7,516 bases of DNA from Gammaproteobacteria bacterium (lineage in GTDB: Bacteria; Pseudomonadota; Gammaproteobacteria; UBA6429; Thiohalophilaceae). The notes below the pieces were generated by a model that ran no database searches, was not told where the DNA came from, and saw only the letters and a list, made by a program, of their open reading frames with translations. Where the stretch lies: the NCBI GenBank assembly GCA_013152045.1, contig JAADGZ010000239.1, positions 1-7,516 on the forward strand, given 5' to 3'. Below, one piece after another: positions 1-6,440 of this stretch. The first letter of the stretch is position 1, and each line of letters opens with the position of its first letter. A program made the position numbers and the translations under genes.

Positions 1-328
1 AAGCTGGCGACGAGAGAAACTAACTGCACTGATTGAGTATTGGAAACAGGGCGCGTGGCAGTTGCAATTGCCCTTGATGAAGTCAAACACGGCGATTCAA
101 CCCCTGTTGCTGGGCAGCAGTGAGAAAGCCGTTCGAATCAGCCAGCGGCTTGATGATGCAGGATTTTTGATCAGTGCTATTCGTCCGCCCACGGTGCCTA
201 ACGATCAGGCACGCCTGCGTATTACCTTTTCTGCTGAGCATGAGTGCGAGCATATCGACCGTCTGCTTGAGACACTGGATGCGCTGTTTAAACATGAGTT
301 AGAGCAGCGGGAGAGTGCCGGTGCCTGA
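1..328 (+). CDS. bioF: 8-amino-7-oxononanoate synthase (KAPA synthase), C-terminal part
   Basis: Only the last 108 codons are present; the frame is open from base 2 and stops with TGA at 326-328. BioF is a PLP enzyme of the alpha-oxoamine synthase family that condenses pimeloyl-ACP with L-alanine to give KAPA, the first step of biotin ring assembly. The visible part is the small C-terminal domain. The diagnostic stretches are SNTAIQPLLLG, the family motif AIRPPTVP followed by ARLRITFSAEHE, and a closing helix with IDRLLETLDAL. All align well with the E. coli protein as I remember it. The PLP lysine and catalytic core lie upstream of the window. The gene overlaps bioH by 8 bases, which fits a biotin operon. 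The identification is secure; the 5' part cannot be judged. Confidence 0.95.
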   Translation, partial: SWRREKLTALIEYWKQGAWQLQLPLMKSNTAIQPLLLGSSEKAVRISQRLDDAGFLISAIRPPTVPNDQARLRITFSAEHECEHIDRLLETLDALFKHELEQRESAGA

Positions 329-1109
329 ATCCTTATCTGTCGAGGTAAGAGGACAGGGGCCAGATCTGCTGCTATTACATGGCTGGGCCATGCACGGTGG
401 CATCTGGCCGGTGTCTCTGTTAGCGGCGTTGGAAAAAAACTTCCGCCTGCATATAGTGGATCTGCCTGGGCATGGTCATAGTCCCGTCTTGATAAACGGA
501 TTTAGCCTGAACAGCGTGACCGATGCGCTTTATGATTATGCTAGCACTCATCTGCATGGCCCAGCCTGCTGGCTGGGCTGGTCTTTGGGCGGCATGCTGG
601 CGGCAAATGTAACGCTGCAGCATCCACAGATCGTGACAAAGCTGGTGCTGGTTTCATCCAGCCTGCGGTTTTGTCAAACAGAAAACTGGCCGCATGCCAT
701 GGATGCTACTGTGCTGAAATTATTTGCCGCGCAGTTGCGCAAGGATCATCGCGCTACCTTGTCGCGTTTTCTGGCCTTGCAGTTCAAGGGCGACAAGCAT
801 GCGCGTGAAAGTCTGCGCGGTTTACGTGAACAACTATTTTCCCGTGGTGAGCCAGACAGCAAAAGCTTGAACCAGGGTCTGAAAATATTATTAGACGATG
901 ATCTTCGTTGGCAGGCTGAAAATATATTTCAACCAGTACAATTGATCGGTGGTGAGTACGACAGCTTAACCCCGGCGCCGGCGTTGGAGGTAATCGCCCA
1001 TCAGTTTGCCCAGGCGAAGCTGTCTATCATCAAGGGAGCGGGGCATGCACCGTTCATTTCTCATGCTGAAATTTTTCAACAACAACTAATGACTTTTCTT
1101 CATGCCTGA
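321..1109 (+). CDS. bioH: Pimeloyl-[ACP] methyl ester carboxylesterase BioH
   Basis: This alpha/beta hydrolase removes the methyl ester from pimeloyl-ACP methyl ester, ending the BioC-primed chain elongation so that BioF can use the product. The start chosen is GTG 321, because GGGAG at 309-313 lies 7 bases upstream; GTG 315 would add two residues but leave only 1 base of spacing. The product is 262 residues, close to the E. coli protein (256). Visible marks are the oxyanion HGW near 20-22, the nucleophile elbow GWSLGG with Ser88, Asp214 in GGEYDSLTP, and His242 in GAGHAPFISH, which together make a complete catalytic triad. FLALQ in the lid region and APFISH are typical of BioH rather than of other hydrolases. 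It overlaps bioF by 8 bases and bioC by 8 bases, which suggests coupled translation. Confidence 0.95.
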   Translation: MPESLSVEVRGQGPDLLLLHGWAMHGGIWPVSLLAALEKNFRLHIVDLPGHGHSPVLINGFSLNSVTDALYDYASTHLHGPACWLGWSLGGMLAANVTLQHPQIVTKLVLVSSSLRFCQTENWPHAMDATVLKLFAAQLRKDHRATLSRFLALQFKGDKHARESLRGLREQLFSRGEPDSKSLNQGLKILLDDDLRWQAENIFQPVQLIGGEYDSLTPAPALEVIAHQFAQAKLSIIKGAGHAPFISHAEIFQQQLMTFLHA

Positions 1110-2004
1110 AGTAACTAAAAGTGAAATAAAACGGGGATCAGAACTGGAAAGCGTGCAGGTCCGGCGTAGTTTTGAACAGGCCGCTGCCAGCTACGATAAA
1201 GCGGCACTATTACAACGAGAGGTGGGTAGCCGTTTACTCGAACGGCTGGACTATATTCGTTTTAAGCCCGCGCGTATTCTTGACCTGGGTGCCGGTACCG
1301 GCTATTGCCAACAGTCGTTGGCCTTACGTTACCCCGAGGCGGAAACCTATGCGCTGGATATCGCCCAGACGATGCTCATGCAGGCGAGAAAAAAAATCAG
1401 CTGGTTGCGACGCCTGAAACGGCGAGATCATTTTGTCAACGCCGAGGCAGCAGCATTGCCCTTTGCCGATAACAGCATCGACATGGTCGTTTCTAATTTA
1501 ACCCTGCAATGGTGCGTTGATCTGGTGGCAGTTTTCAGCGAGTGTCGACGGGTATTAAAACCGGGCGGCACGCTGCTGTTTTCAAACTTCGGTCCGGATA
1601 CCCTCAAAGAGTTACGTCATTGTTGGGCAAAAATAGATGCACATACGCATGTAAATCAGTTTGCAGATATGCACGATATGGGTGATGCGATGTTGCAGTC
1701 AGGGTTTTCCGATCCGGTGGTAGATATGGAAATGATCACCATTACGTATAACGATGTACGCAGCATTATGCAGGATCTAAAACAGATCGGTGCGCACAAT
1801 GTTACCCAGGGCCGCACTCGCAGTTTGACCGGCAAGGGACGCCTGCAGCAGCTACAACAAGCCTACGAGGCTTATCGGCAGCAAGGTCGTTTGCCGGTAA
1901 CGCATGAAGTTATTTATGGCTTGGCATGGCGTAGTAACAACATGCCGGGCAAAAATAACCAGCCAGCTGAAATATATATTCCAACAGACACGATCAAAAA
2001 ATGA
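1102..2004 (+). CDS. bioC: Malonyl-[ACP] O-methyltransferase BioC
   Basis: BioC is an S-adenosylmethionine-dependent methyltransferase that methylates the free carboxyl of malonyl-ACP, disguising it so that the fatty acid machinery can extend it to pimeloyl-ACP methyl ester. The product is 300 residues, somewhat longer than E. coli BioC (about 250). The N-terminal RRSFEQAAASYD is the usual BioC lead-in. The class I methyltransferase fold follows: motif I DLGAGTG at 61-67, the acidic residue of motif II at Asp86 (YALD), SNLTLQWC at 131-138, and VLKPGG at 151-156. FGPDTLKEL near 163-171 is characteristic of BioC. The ATG lies inside the end of bioH with no clear ribosome binding site, so translation probably depends on reinitiation. 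The stop overlaps the bioD start as ATGA. Confidence 0.95.
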   Translation: MPEVTKSEIKRGSELESVQVRRSFEQAAASYDKAALLQREVGSRLLERLDYIRFKPARILDLGAGTGYCQQSLALRYPEAETYALDIAQTMLMQARKKISWLRRLKRRDHFVNAEAAALPFADNSIDMVVSNLTLQWCVDLVAVFSECRRVLKPGGTLLFSNFGPDTLKELRHCWAKIDAHTHVNQFADMHDMGDAMLQSGFSDPVVDMEMITITYNDVRSIMQDLKQIGAHNVTQGRTRSLTGKGRLQQLQQAYEAYRQQGRLPVTHEVIYGLAWRSNNMPGKNNQPAEIYIPTDTIKK

Positions 2005-2672
2005 AAAAACAGCAGGGTTTATTCGTTACCGGAACCGATACTGAAGTTGGCAAAACGGTTGTTAGTGTGGCCCTGCTTAATATGCTTAAGCGGCAGGGGT
2101 TGAGCACGGTGGCGATGAAACCGGTGGCCAGTGGCGCGAAAAAAATAAACGATCAGTTTATTAACGATGATGCGCTGAAATTGCAGCAGGCTGCGGTTAT
2201 TGACGCGCCTTATGCACAGCTTAACCCCTATGTTTTTCCTGCCGCTATTGCACCGCATATCGCCGCCGCGCAGGCCGGGATTGAGATTGATATTCAAATA
2301 ATAAAACAAGCGTTTCAACGTCTGGCAGAACCCTCGGATTTTATTCTTGTGGAGGGTGTTGGCGGCTGGCTAGCGCCATTGAATCGGCAACAGACAGTGG
2401 CTGATCTGGCCATCGAGCTGAAACTGCCAGTTTTGCTGGTGGTAGGGCTGCGCCTGGGCTGCATCAATCACGCGTTGTTGAGTGCCTGGGCGATTGAGCA
2501 AAGTGGTGCCAAGTTGCAGGGCTGGATTGCCAACAAGGTGCAGGGAAATTATCCCTGTGTGGACGAAAATATTAAAGCTATCGAGCAGCGGCTCAAGGCA
2601 CCCTTGCTGGCAACCTTGGATCATTTTGATGACGCGGCAAGCGCCAGGTTGAATATCAGGCTGGAACCATAG
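2001..2672 (+). CDS. bioD: ATP-dependent dethiobiotin synthetase
   Basis: BioD carboxylates DAPA with CO2 and ATP and closes the ureido ring to form dethiobiotin. The product is 223 residues, the usual length. The P-loop GTDTEVGKT is at 11-19, followed by the substrate and metal residues: Lys40 in MKPVASG, Asp57 in NDDALKLQ, and Glu118 in VEGVGGW. The last of these reads GVGGW where many homologues have GAGGW, a mild change. Asn178 in IANKV probably contacts the nucleotide base. The start codon overlaps the bioC stop by 4 bases (ATGA). It is the last gene of the biotin cluster here. bioA and bioB are not in the window; bioB could lie upstream of bioF, as in Pseudomonas. Confidence 0.95.
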   Translation: MKKQQGLFVTGTDTEVGKTVVSVALLNMLKRQGLSTVAMKPVASGAKKINDQFINDDALKLQQAAVIDAPYAQLNPYVFPAAIAPHIAAAQAGIEIDIQIIKQAFQRLAEPSDFILVEGVGGWLAPLNRQQTVADLAIELKLPVLLVVGLRLGCINHALLSAWAIEQSGAKLQGWIANKVQGNYPCVDENIKAIEQRLKAPLLATLDHFDDAASARLNIRLEP

Positions 2673-2679
2673 CGATTTT

Positions 2680-2708
2680 ATACTAGTATTTAATATCTTA
2701 GAGATATT
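2680..2708. repeat. Two adjacent AT-rich palindromes after bioD
   Basis: ATACTAGTAT at 2680-2689 is a perfect 10-base palindrome. It is followed at once by AATATCT (2692-2698), a 3-base spacer, and AGATATT (2702-2708), a perfect 7-bp inverted repeat. The hairpin has no GC content to speak of and no T-run after it, so it is a poor intrinsic terminator. It may be a protein-binding site, a weak 3' end for the biotin mRNA, or chance in AT-rich sequence. Confidence 0.35.
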
Positions 2709-2804
2709 TCTGCAGGCTGACTGGGCAGAAAAATTATTTACTCACCGCAACAGCAAGTCGCCGGGTTAGGGTATTTTTACTGTATAAACGACAGGGATGC
2801 TCCG

Positions 2805-2969
2805 ATGTTAAATACCTCTGGACCCAAGTCTAGATTTGGACTAATCGCAAATTTCATCTATTATTTGTCCGCTCATTTTGGACAGATTCCAAAAATTAGG
2901 TATACTGTGGCCGTTTCCCTGTCTCTGGGGATTCAAAAGGTCACGACTGGCTTGTTGCTAGGCAGTTAA
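2805..2969 (+). CDS. Doubtful small ORF, 54 codons, unknown
   Basis: This ORF runs from ATG 2805 to TAA 2967-2969 in the gap between bioD and ccoN. AGGGA at 2793-2797 sits 7 bases upstream of the ATG, a good ribosome binding site. The predicted peptide is basic with scattered hydrophobic residues, including FGLIANFIYYLSAHFGQIP and TGLLLGS, but has no clean membrane span, signal peptide or motif that I recognise. Two facts argue against it. The best promoter candidate and an inverted repeat lie inside it, and an ORF this long can arise by chance in 450 bases. It could be a small protein, a leader peptide or noise. Confidence 0.2.
   Translation: MLNTSGPKSRFGLIANFIYYLSAHFGQIPKIRYTVAVSLSLGIQKVTTGLLLGS
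2866..2884. promoter_or_regulatory. Inverted repeat TGTCC-N9-GGACA, candidate operator
   Basis: TGTCC at 2866-2870 and GGACA at 2880-2884 are perfect inverted arms 9 bases apart. With one mismatch the arms extend outward to AT/AT at 2863-2864 and 2886-2887. The right arm covers the -35 position of the promoter proposed at 2878-2906, the geometry of a repressor or class II activator site. Two more GGAC words occur upstream at 2820 and 2838, and TTTGGAC appears both at 2835 and 2877. I do not recognise the motif as belonging to a known regulator. Confidence 0.35.
2878..2906 (+). promoter_or_regulatory. Candidate sigma70 promoter for the cco operon
   Basis: TATACT at 2901-2906 matches the -10 consensus at five of six positions. 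Seventeen bases upstream, TTGGAC at 2878-2883 matches the -35 at the first three positions only, so an activator may be needed. Initiation near 2913 would give a leader of about 220 bases before the ccoN GTG. It is the best promoter-like pair I could find in the bioD-ccoN gap, but it is unproven. Confidence 0.35.
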
Positions 2970-3050
2970 CGATCTGTTTTTAAAATAATAATAATCGCTA
3001 ATTTTTTTATCTTTAAATGTGTAATAGCTCAGTACTTTCTGGGCGATAAA

Positions 3051-3067
3051 TTGACACTGGTGGTCAA
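3051..3067. promoter_or_regulatory. Inverted repeat TTGAC-N7-GTCAA upstream of ccoN
   Basis: TTGAC at 3051-3055 and GTCAA at 3063-3067 are perfect inverted arms spaced by 7 bases, 64 bases before the ccoN start. The arms resemble FNR half-sites, but FNR/ANR sites have a 4-base spacer and TTGAT/ATCAA arms, so this is not a standard FNR box. The left arm also reads as a perfect -35 hexamer, TTGACA. The only -10-like words downstream (AGATTT at 3073, GATACT at 3081) are weak or badly spaced. Confidence 0.25.
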
Positions 3068-3116
3068 CATTCAGATTTTGGATACTTCAGTAACGACATT
3101 AATTTTGTCAACATAA

Positions 3117-3124
3117 AGAGGAGG
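3117..3124 (+). promoter_or_regulatory. Strong ribosome binding site for ccoN
   Basis: AGAGGAGG ends 6 bases before GTG 3131. It settles the non-ATG start of ccoN and suggests high translation. Confidence 0.8.
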
Positions 3125-3130
3125 CTACTC

Positions 3131-4556
3131 GTGGCAACAGCACAAGTAGAAGAAAAATATAATTTTGAGGTTGTGCGATGGTTTACCGTTGCTGCGGTAA
3201 TCTATCTTGTAGTTGGCACCCTGATCGGGGTTTATATCGCTTCGGAACTGGCCTGGCCAATTCTAAATCTGGATATTGCGGAAATATCGTTTGGCCGACT
3301 TCGTCCCTTGCACACCAATGCGGTGATATTTGCTTTTGGCGGCTGCGCACTCATGGGAACGGCTTTCTATACAGTCCAGCGCACCTGTGGCGTACCCCTG
3401 GAGCAACCGCCTGGCCTGGTTTACCTTCTGGGGCTGGAACCTGATCATTGTCGCGGCTGTGATCACCCTGCCACTGGGCTTCACCCAGGGTAAGGAATAT
3501 GCGGAGCTGGAGTGGCCTATCGATCTGGCCATTGCCGTGGTCTGGCTGGCCTATTCCATCAATTTCTTTATGACCATGATGAGGCGCAAGACTTCTCACA
3601 TCTATGTTTCTAACTGGTTCTTCCTGGGCATGATGGTGATGATCACCTACCTGCATGTGGTTAACAGCCTGGCTATTCCGGTTAGCTTATTTAAGTCCTA
3701 CTCGGTGTTCTCCGGGGTACAGGACGCCATGATCCAGTGGTGGTGGGGCCATAACGCAGTGGGGTTCTATCTGACGGCTGGCTTCCTCGGCATTATGTAT
3801 TACTTTATCCCCAAACAGGCCAATCGGCCCATTTTTTCCTATCGTCTTTCGGTGATTCATTTTTGGGCCTTGATGTTCGGTTATGTTTGGCTGGGTGCCC
3901 ATCACCTGCAATATACCGCCCTGCCTGACTGGACGGGTTCATTGGCCGCCGCTGTTTCCCTGGCCATGATCATTCCCTCCTGGGGCGGAGCTATCAACGG
4001 CATGATGACGCTCTCCGGTGCCTGGGACAAGTTGCGCACCGATTATGTGTTGCGTTTTTTGATCATGTCGCTGGCCTTCTACGCCATGTCCACGTTCGAG
4101 GGACCGGTGATGTCGGTAAAAACCGTAAATGCACTTTCTCACTACACCGACTGGACTATCGGCCACGTACACTCCGGTGCCTTAGGCTGGGTGGCGATGG
4201 TCGCTGCGGGTGCCTTGTATCACATGGTCGAGCGCCTCTGGAATACGCGTATGTATTCCGCCAAGTTGGTAAATACGCACTTCTGGATGGCGACCATCGG
4301 CACGGTTATTTATATCACTGCCATGTGGGTATCGGGGATTATGCAGGGCTTGATGTGGCGTGACTACGATGCTTTTGGTGCCCTGACCTACACTTTTGCC
4401 GAATCGGTTGCGGCTATGCATCCCTACTATGTCATGCGCGCCATAGGCGGCATGGTTTACTGGGCGGGTGGTGCGGTCATGCTCTATAACGTGGTCATGA
4501 CTATTCGTACGGCCAGCGCCCGGCGCGGCGTCAGCGTGGCTACGGCTAACGCCTGA
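3131..4556 (+). pseudogene. ccoN: cbb3 cytochrome c oxidase subunit I CcoN, frameshifted
   Basis: CcoN is the catalytic 12-helix membrane subunit that reduces O2 to water at a heme b3-CuB centre and pumps protons. The first frame (GTG 3131 to about 3400) carries residues 1-90, including the low-spin heme ligand His61 in [12 protein letters not shown] and the conserved QRTC. The rest (TGG 3399 to TGA 4554-4556) is in the +1 frame, starting [13 protein letters not shown]. If two bases are restored the protein is 475 residues, the family length. Ligands then fall at His208 (WGHNAVGF), Tyr252, His258/His259 (GAHH), and His346/His348 (HVHSG). E324 in STFEGP is also kept. Read as it stands, the first frame ends at a stop by 3493 and would make a useless 120-residue fragment. 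No other damage is visible, so this is either a very recent mutation or a sequence error. The site reads GAHHLQYT where many CcoN have GPHHLHYT. Confidence 0.9.
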
Positions 4557-4575
4557 TTTAAGGAGAGTAAGAATA

Positions 4576-5289
4576 ATGGCAAATAAATACTACTCAACAA
4601 AACTGCAGGACAAGGTCGAACGCAGTGGCCTGGTTATGCTGTTCATGCTCATGGTGTTGTTATCTGTCGGTGGTCTGGTGGAAATTGTTCCCCTGTTCTA
4701 TTTGAAAGATACGATGGAATATAACAAGCATCCTGAAATTCTCTGGCAACGTAAAGCCGGTGAATCGATGGATGAATGGAAAGCCGGTGATGGTATCCGG
4801 CCTTACAAACCATTGGAGTTGATGGGGCGCATGGTTTATATCCGTGAAGGTTGTTACCTGTGCCACTCACAGATGATTCGTCCTTTCCGTGACGAGAAAG
4901 AACGCTATGGGCATTATTCACTGGCGGCCGAATCTATGTATGACCACCCCTTCCAATGGGGCTCAAAGCGCACCGGGCCTGATCTGGCGCGTGTAGGCGG
5001 CAAGTATTCCGACGAATGGCATCGCAGGCATCTACGTGCGCCGCGCTCGGTGGTGCCGGAATCCGTTATGCCCAACTATCCTTGGCTGGATAAAAATATG
5101 GTAAATGCAGACGAAACCCTGGCCACCATGAAAGCCATGAAGACCGTTGGGGTGCCCTACACGGAAGAGGATTTTGCAACTGCTGCAAGCAGCGTCAAGG
5201 GCAAGACGGAGATGGATGCCATGGTCGCTTTTTTGCAAGTACTGGGCACCATGGTTCGATTTGATGACAGCGTTGATTATCGTGAATAG
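4576..5289 (+). CDS. ccoO: cbb3 oxidase monoheme cytochrome c subunit CcoO
   Basis: CcoO is the membrane-anchored monoheme cytochrome c that passes electrons from CcoP to the CcoN hemes. AGGAGAG at 4561-4567 precedes the ATG by 8 bases, and the gene starts 19 bases after the ccoN stop. One membrane span lies near residues 18-42 ([19 protein letters not shown]). The heme c motif CYLCH is at 93-97 within [17 protein letters not shown], and the likely axial Met is Met165 in [10 protein letters not shown]. The long conserved blocks [26 protein letters not shown] and VPYTEEDF, followed by [16 protein letters not shown], leave no doubt about the family. The 237 residues exceed the about 203 of P. 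stutzeri. Most of the excess is about 20 extra residues between the span and the heme domain (roughly 44-78), plus a short acidic tail. Confidence 0.97.
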   Translation: MANKYYSTKLQDKVERSGLVMLFMLMVLLSVGGLVEIVPLFYLKDTMEYNKHPEILWQRKAGESMDEWKAGDGIRPYKPLELMGRMVYIREGCYLCHSQMIRPFRDEKERYGHYSLAAESMYDHPFQWGSKRTGPDLARVGGKYSDEWHRRHLRAPRSVVPESVMPNYPWLDKNMVNADETLATMKAMKTVGVPYTEEDFATAASSVKGKTEMDAMVAFLQVLGTMVRFDDSVDYRE

Positions 5290-5491
5290 TCTCAGGGAAT
5301 ATTTCAGCACCGATTGGGCGGCCATGACGCTACATGACTGGATCGGCATGATTATGACGGTAAGCATATTTATCATCATGCTGGTTGCTTATGTATTGGT
5401 TTTCCACCCGAAAAACAAAGACCGGCTGGAAGCCCAGCGTTATATCCTGTTTGAGGACGAGCGTATAGATGATTCGGAGGAAAAAAAATGA
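5282..5491 (+). CDS. ccoQ: cbb3 oxidase small subunit CcoQ
   Basis: CcoQ is a small single-span protein that helps stabilise the assembled oxidase and the attachment of CcoP. The reading frame ends at TGA 5489-5491, overlapping the ccoP ATG as ATGA. The core is [20 protein letters not shown], a membrane helix, followed by a [14 protein letters not shown] turn and an acidic, lysine-ended tail; the span followed by a HPK/SPK-type basic turn is the usual CcoQ plan. The start is uncertain. GTG 5282 (69 residues) overlaps ccoO by 8 bases and keeps an amphipathic lead, [17 protein letters not shown] 5264 (75 residues) and ATG 5324 (55 residues, with a weak GGGCGG before it) are the alternatives. 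No strong ribosome binding site favours any one of them, so coupling with ccoO translation is likely. Confidence 0.8.
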   Translation: MNSLREYFSTDWAAMTLHDWIGMIMTVSIFIIMLVAYVLVFHPKNKDRLEAQRYILFEDERIDDSEEKK

Positions 5492-6333
5492 GTGAAAAGA
5501 AAAATTCACATAGTGTGCCGACCACCGGACATGTGTGGGATGAGACGCTGGCCGAGTTATTGAATCAACCGCCAAAGTGGTGGTGGATTGGTTTACATGC
5601 AAGTTGGATGTTTATCCTGGTTTACACCTTGATTTATCCTTCCTGGCCTTTGATTCATGGTCATTTCAAGGGCTTGATCGGCTGGACTTCAATCAAAGAA
5701 TATAAGCACGAGATGCAGGAACTGAAGGCAGTCCGTGCCAAATATGAAGATAAACTACCAGGCATGTCGGTAGCCGCGATACTGGCTGACGACGAGTTAA
5801 GCGAATATGCAGTACGTTCCGCCAAGGTATTGTTTGGTGACAATTGTGCGGCCTGCCATGGCGCCGGTGGTTCTGGCAATCCAGGCTTTCCGGTACTGGC
5901 TGATGATGACTGGCTTTATGGCGGCAGTATCGAGACTATTGAACAGACCATTACCAATGGTCGTCGCGGTATGATGCCAAAAATGGGCGGAATGCAGCTT
6001 ACCGATGCCGAAATTGACAAGCTGGCCAGCGCCATCATCGCGGGTAAGGTTATTAAAGAGCCGCTGTACATGGCAAAAGGTTGCGTTGGTTGTCATACCC
6101 CGAGCGGGACAGGCATGACTGCATTGGGTTCGGCTAATTTAATGGATGGTATCTGGCGTTTTGCACCTGGGACCAAAGAGAGCGTTAGCTATACTATTAA
6201 ACATGGGGTCGACGATCCTTCTGATCCTAAGACTCGAAATGCTGAAATGCCTAAATTTGGTGGCAGCAAATTGTCAAAAACCGACATCAAGAAACTGGCG
6301 GTTTATGTATATAAGTTGGGTGGAGGTCAATAG
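5488..6333 (+). CDS. ccoP: cbb3 oxidase diheme cytochrome c subunit CcoP
   Basis: CcoP receives electrons from soluble or membrane cytochromes c and passes them to CcoO. CGGAGG at 5475-5480 stands 7 bases before the ATG. The product is 281 residues. A short cytoplasmic head (VWDETLAELLNQPPKWW) leads into one membrane span at about 32-52, then the periplasmic part typical of the family (FKGLIGWTS). The two cytochrome c domains follow: CAACH at 120-124 with DDDWLYGGS and axial Met in RRGMMPKMGG near 161-166, then CVGCH at 199-203 with MDGIWRFAPG and axial Met254 in AEMPKFGG. It has one N-terminal span, unlike P. stutzeri CcoP, which has two. The gene overlaps ccoQ by 4 bases and is the last of the core ccoNOQP operon. 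Confidence 0.97.
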   Translation: MSEKKNSHSVPTTGHVWDETLAELLNQPPKWWWIGLHASWMFILVYTLIYPSWPLIHGHFKGLIGWTSIKEYKHEMQELKAVRAKYEDKLPGMSVAAILADDELSEYAVRSAKVLFGDNCAACHGAGGSGNPGFPVLADDDWLYGGSIETIEQTITNGRRGMMPKMGGMQLTDAEIDKLASAIIAGKVIKEPLYMAKGCVGCHTPSGTGMTALGSANLMDGIWRFAPGTKESVSYTIKHGVDDPSDPKTRNAEMPKFGGSKLSKTDIKKLAVYVYKLGGGQ

Positions 6334-6350
6334 TCAGGATTTGAGTTGAG

Positions 6351-6372
6351 CGCAAGGGCGAGTGCCCTTGCG
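6351..6372. repeat. Perfect 9-bp hairpin just after ccoP
   Basis: CGCAAGGGC at 6351-6359 pairs perfectly with GCCCTTGCG at 6364-6372 across the 4-base loop GAGT. It starts 18 bases after the ccoP stop. It has no T-run after it, so it is not a standard intrinsic terminator. It could protect the ccoNOQP mRNA from 3' exonucleases or act as a pause site. Confidence 0.6.
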
Positions 6373-6410
6373 GTGTAGCTCATGCATTCTAAATTTAATA
6401 TCCGTTGGAT

Positions 6411-6433
6411 TTAATTCCCCGCTGCTTGCAGCG
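6411..6433. repeat. Half copy of the terminator-like palindrome
   Basis: TTAATTCCCCGC followed by TG and CTTGCAGCG closely resembles the left part of the hairpin at 6485-6507 (TTAATACCCCGC, then CCG and CTTGCGGCG). Here the closing GGGG and T-rich end are missing and AAAAACA follows. It still forms a small CGCTGC/GCAGCG hairpin with a 2-base loop. I read it as a decayed or interrupted copy of the element at 6485-6520. Confidence 0.45.
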
Positions 6434-6440
6434 AAAAACA

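Noticed and set aside
2710..2740. Terminator CTGC...GCAG after bioD
   Set aside because: The stem is only 4 bp with an 11-base loop and is followed by A-rich, not T-rich, sequence.
2780..2794. LexA/SOS box CTGT...ACAG
   Set aside because: The arms are only 7 bases apart; LexA boxes of the E. coli type need CTGT-N8-ACAG, and nothing nearby is an SOS gene.
3390..3404. Programmed +1 frameshift at CCCC in ccoN
   Set aside because: A CCC-C slip would give 10 rather than 11 residues before FTFWGW, there is no stop or rare codon to pause on, and no stimulatory signal is seen. Indel mutation or sequence error fits better.
3330..4556. Separate 408-residue oxidase gene starting at TTG 3330
   Set aside because: Its first 23 or so residues are the wrong frame of CcoN and show no similarity; true homology begins at WSNRLAW (3399). 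It is the 3' part of frameshifted ccoN.
3263..5602. Several antisense ORFs of 70-115 codons across ccoN, ccoO and ccoQ
   Set aside because: They lie opposite well-conserved genes, have no recognisable domains and are rich in His, Gln and Arg, as expected of complements of membrane protein codons.
6146..6349. 67-codon ORF inside the end of ccoP
   Set aside because: It is an out-of-frame shadow of the second heme domain of CcoP, which is clearly the real coding frame.
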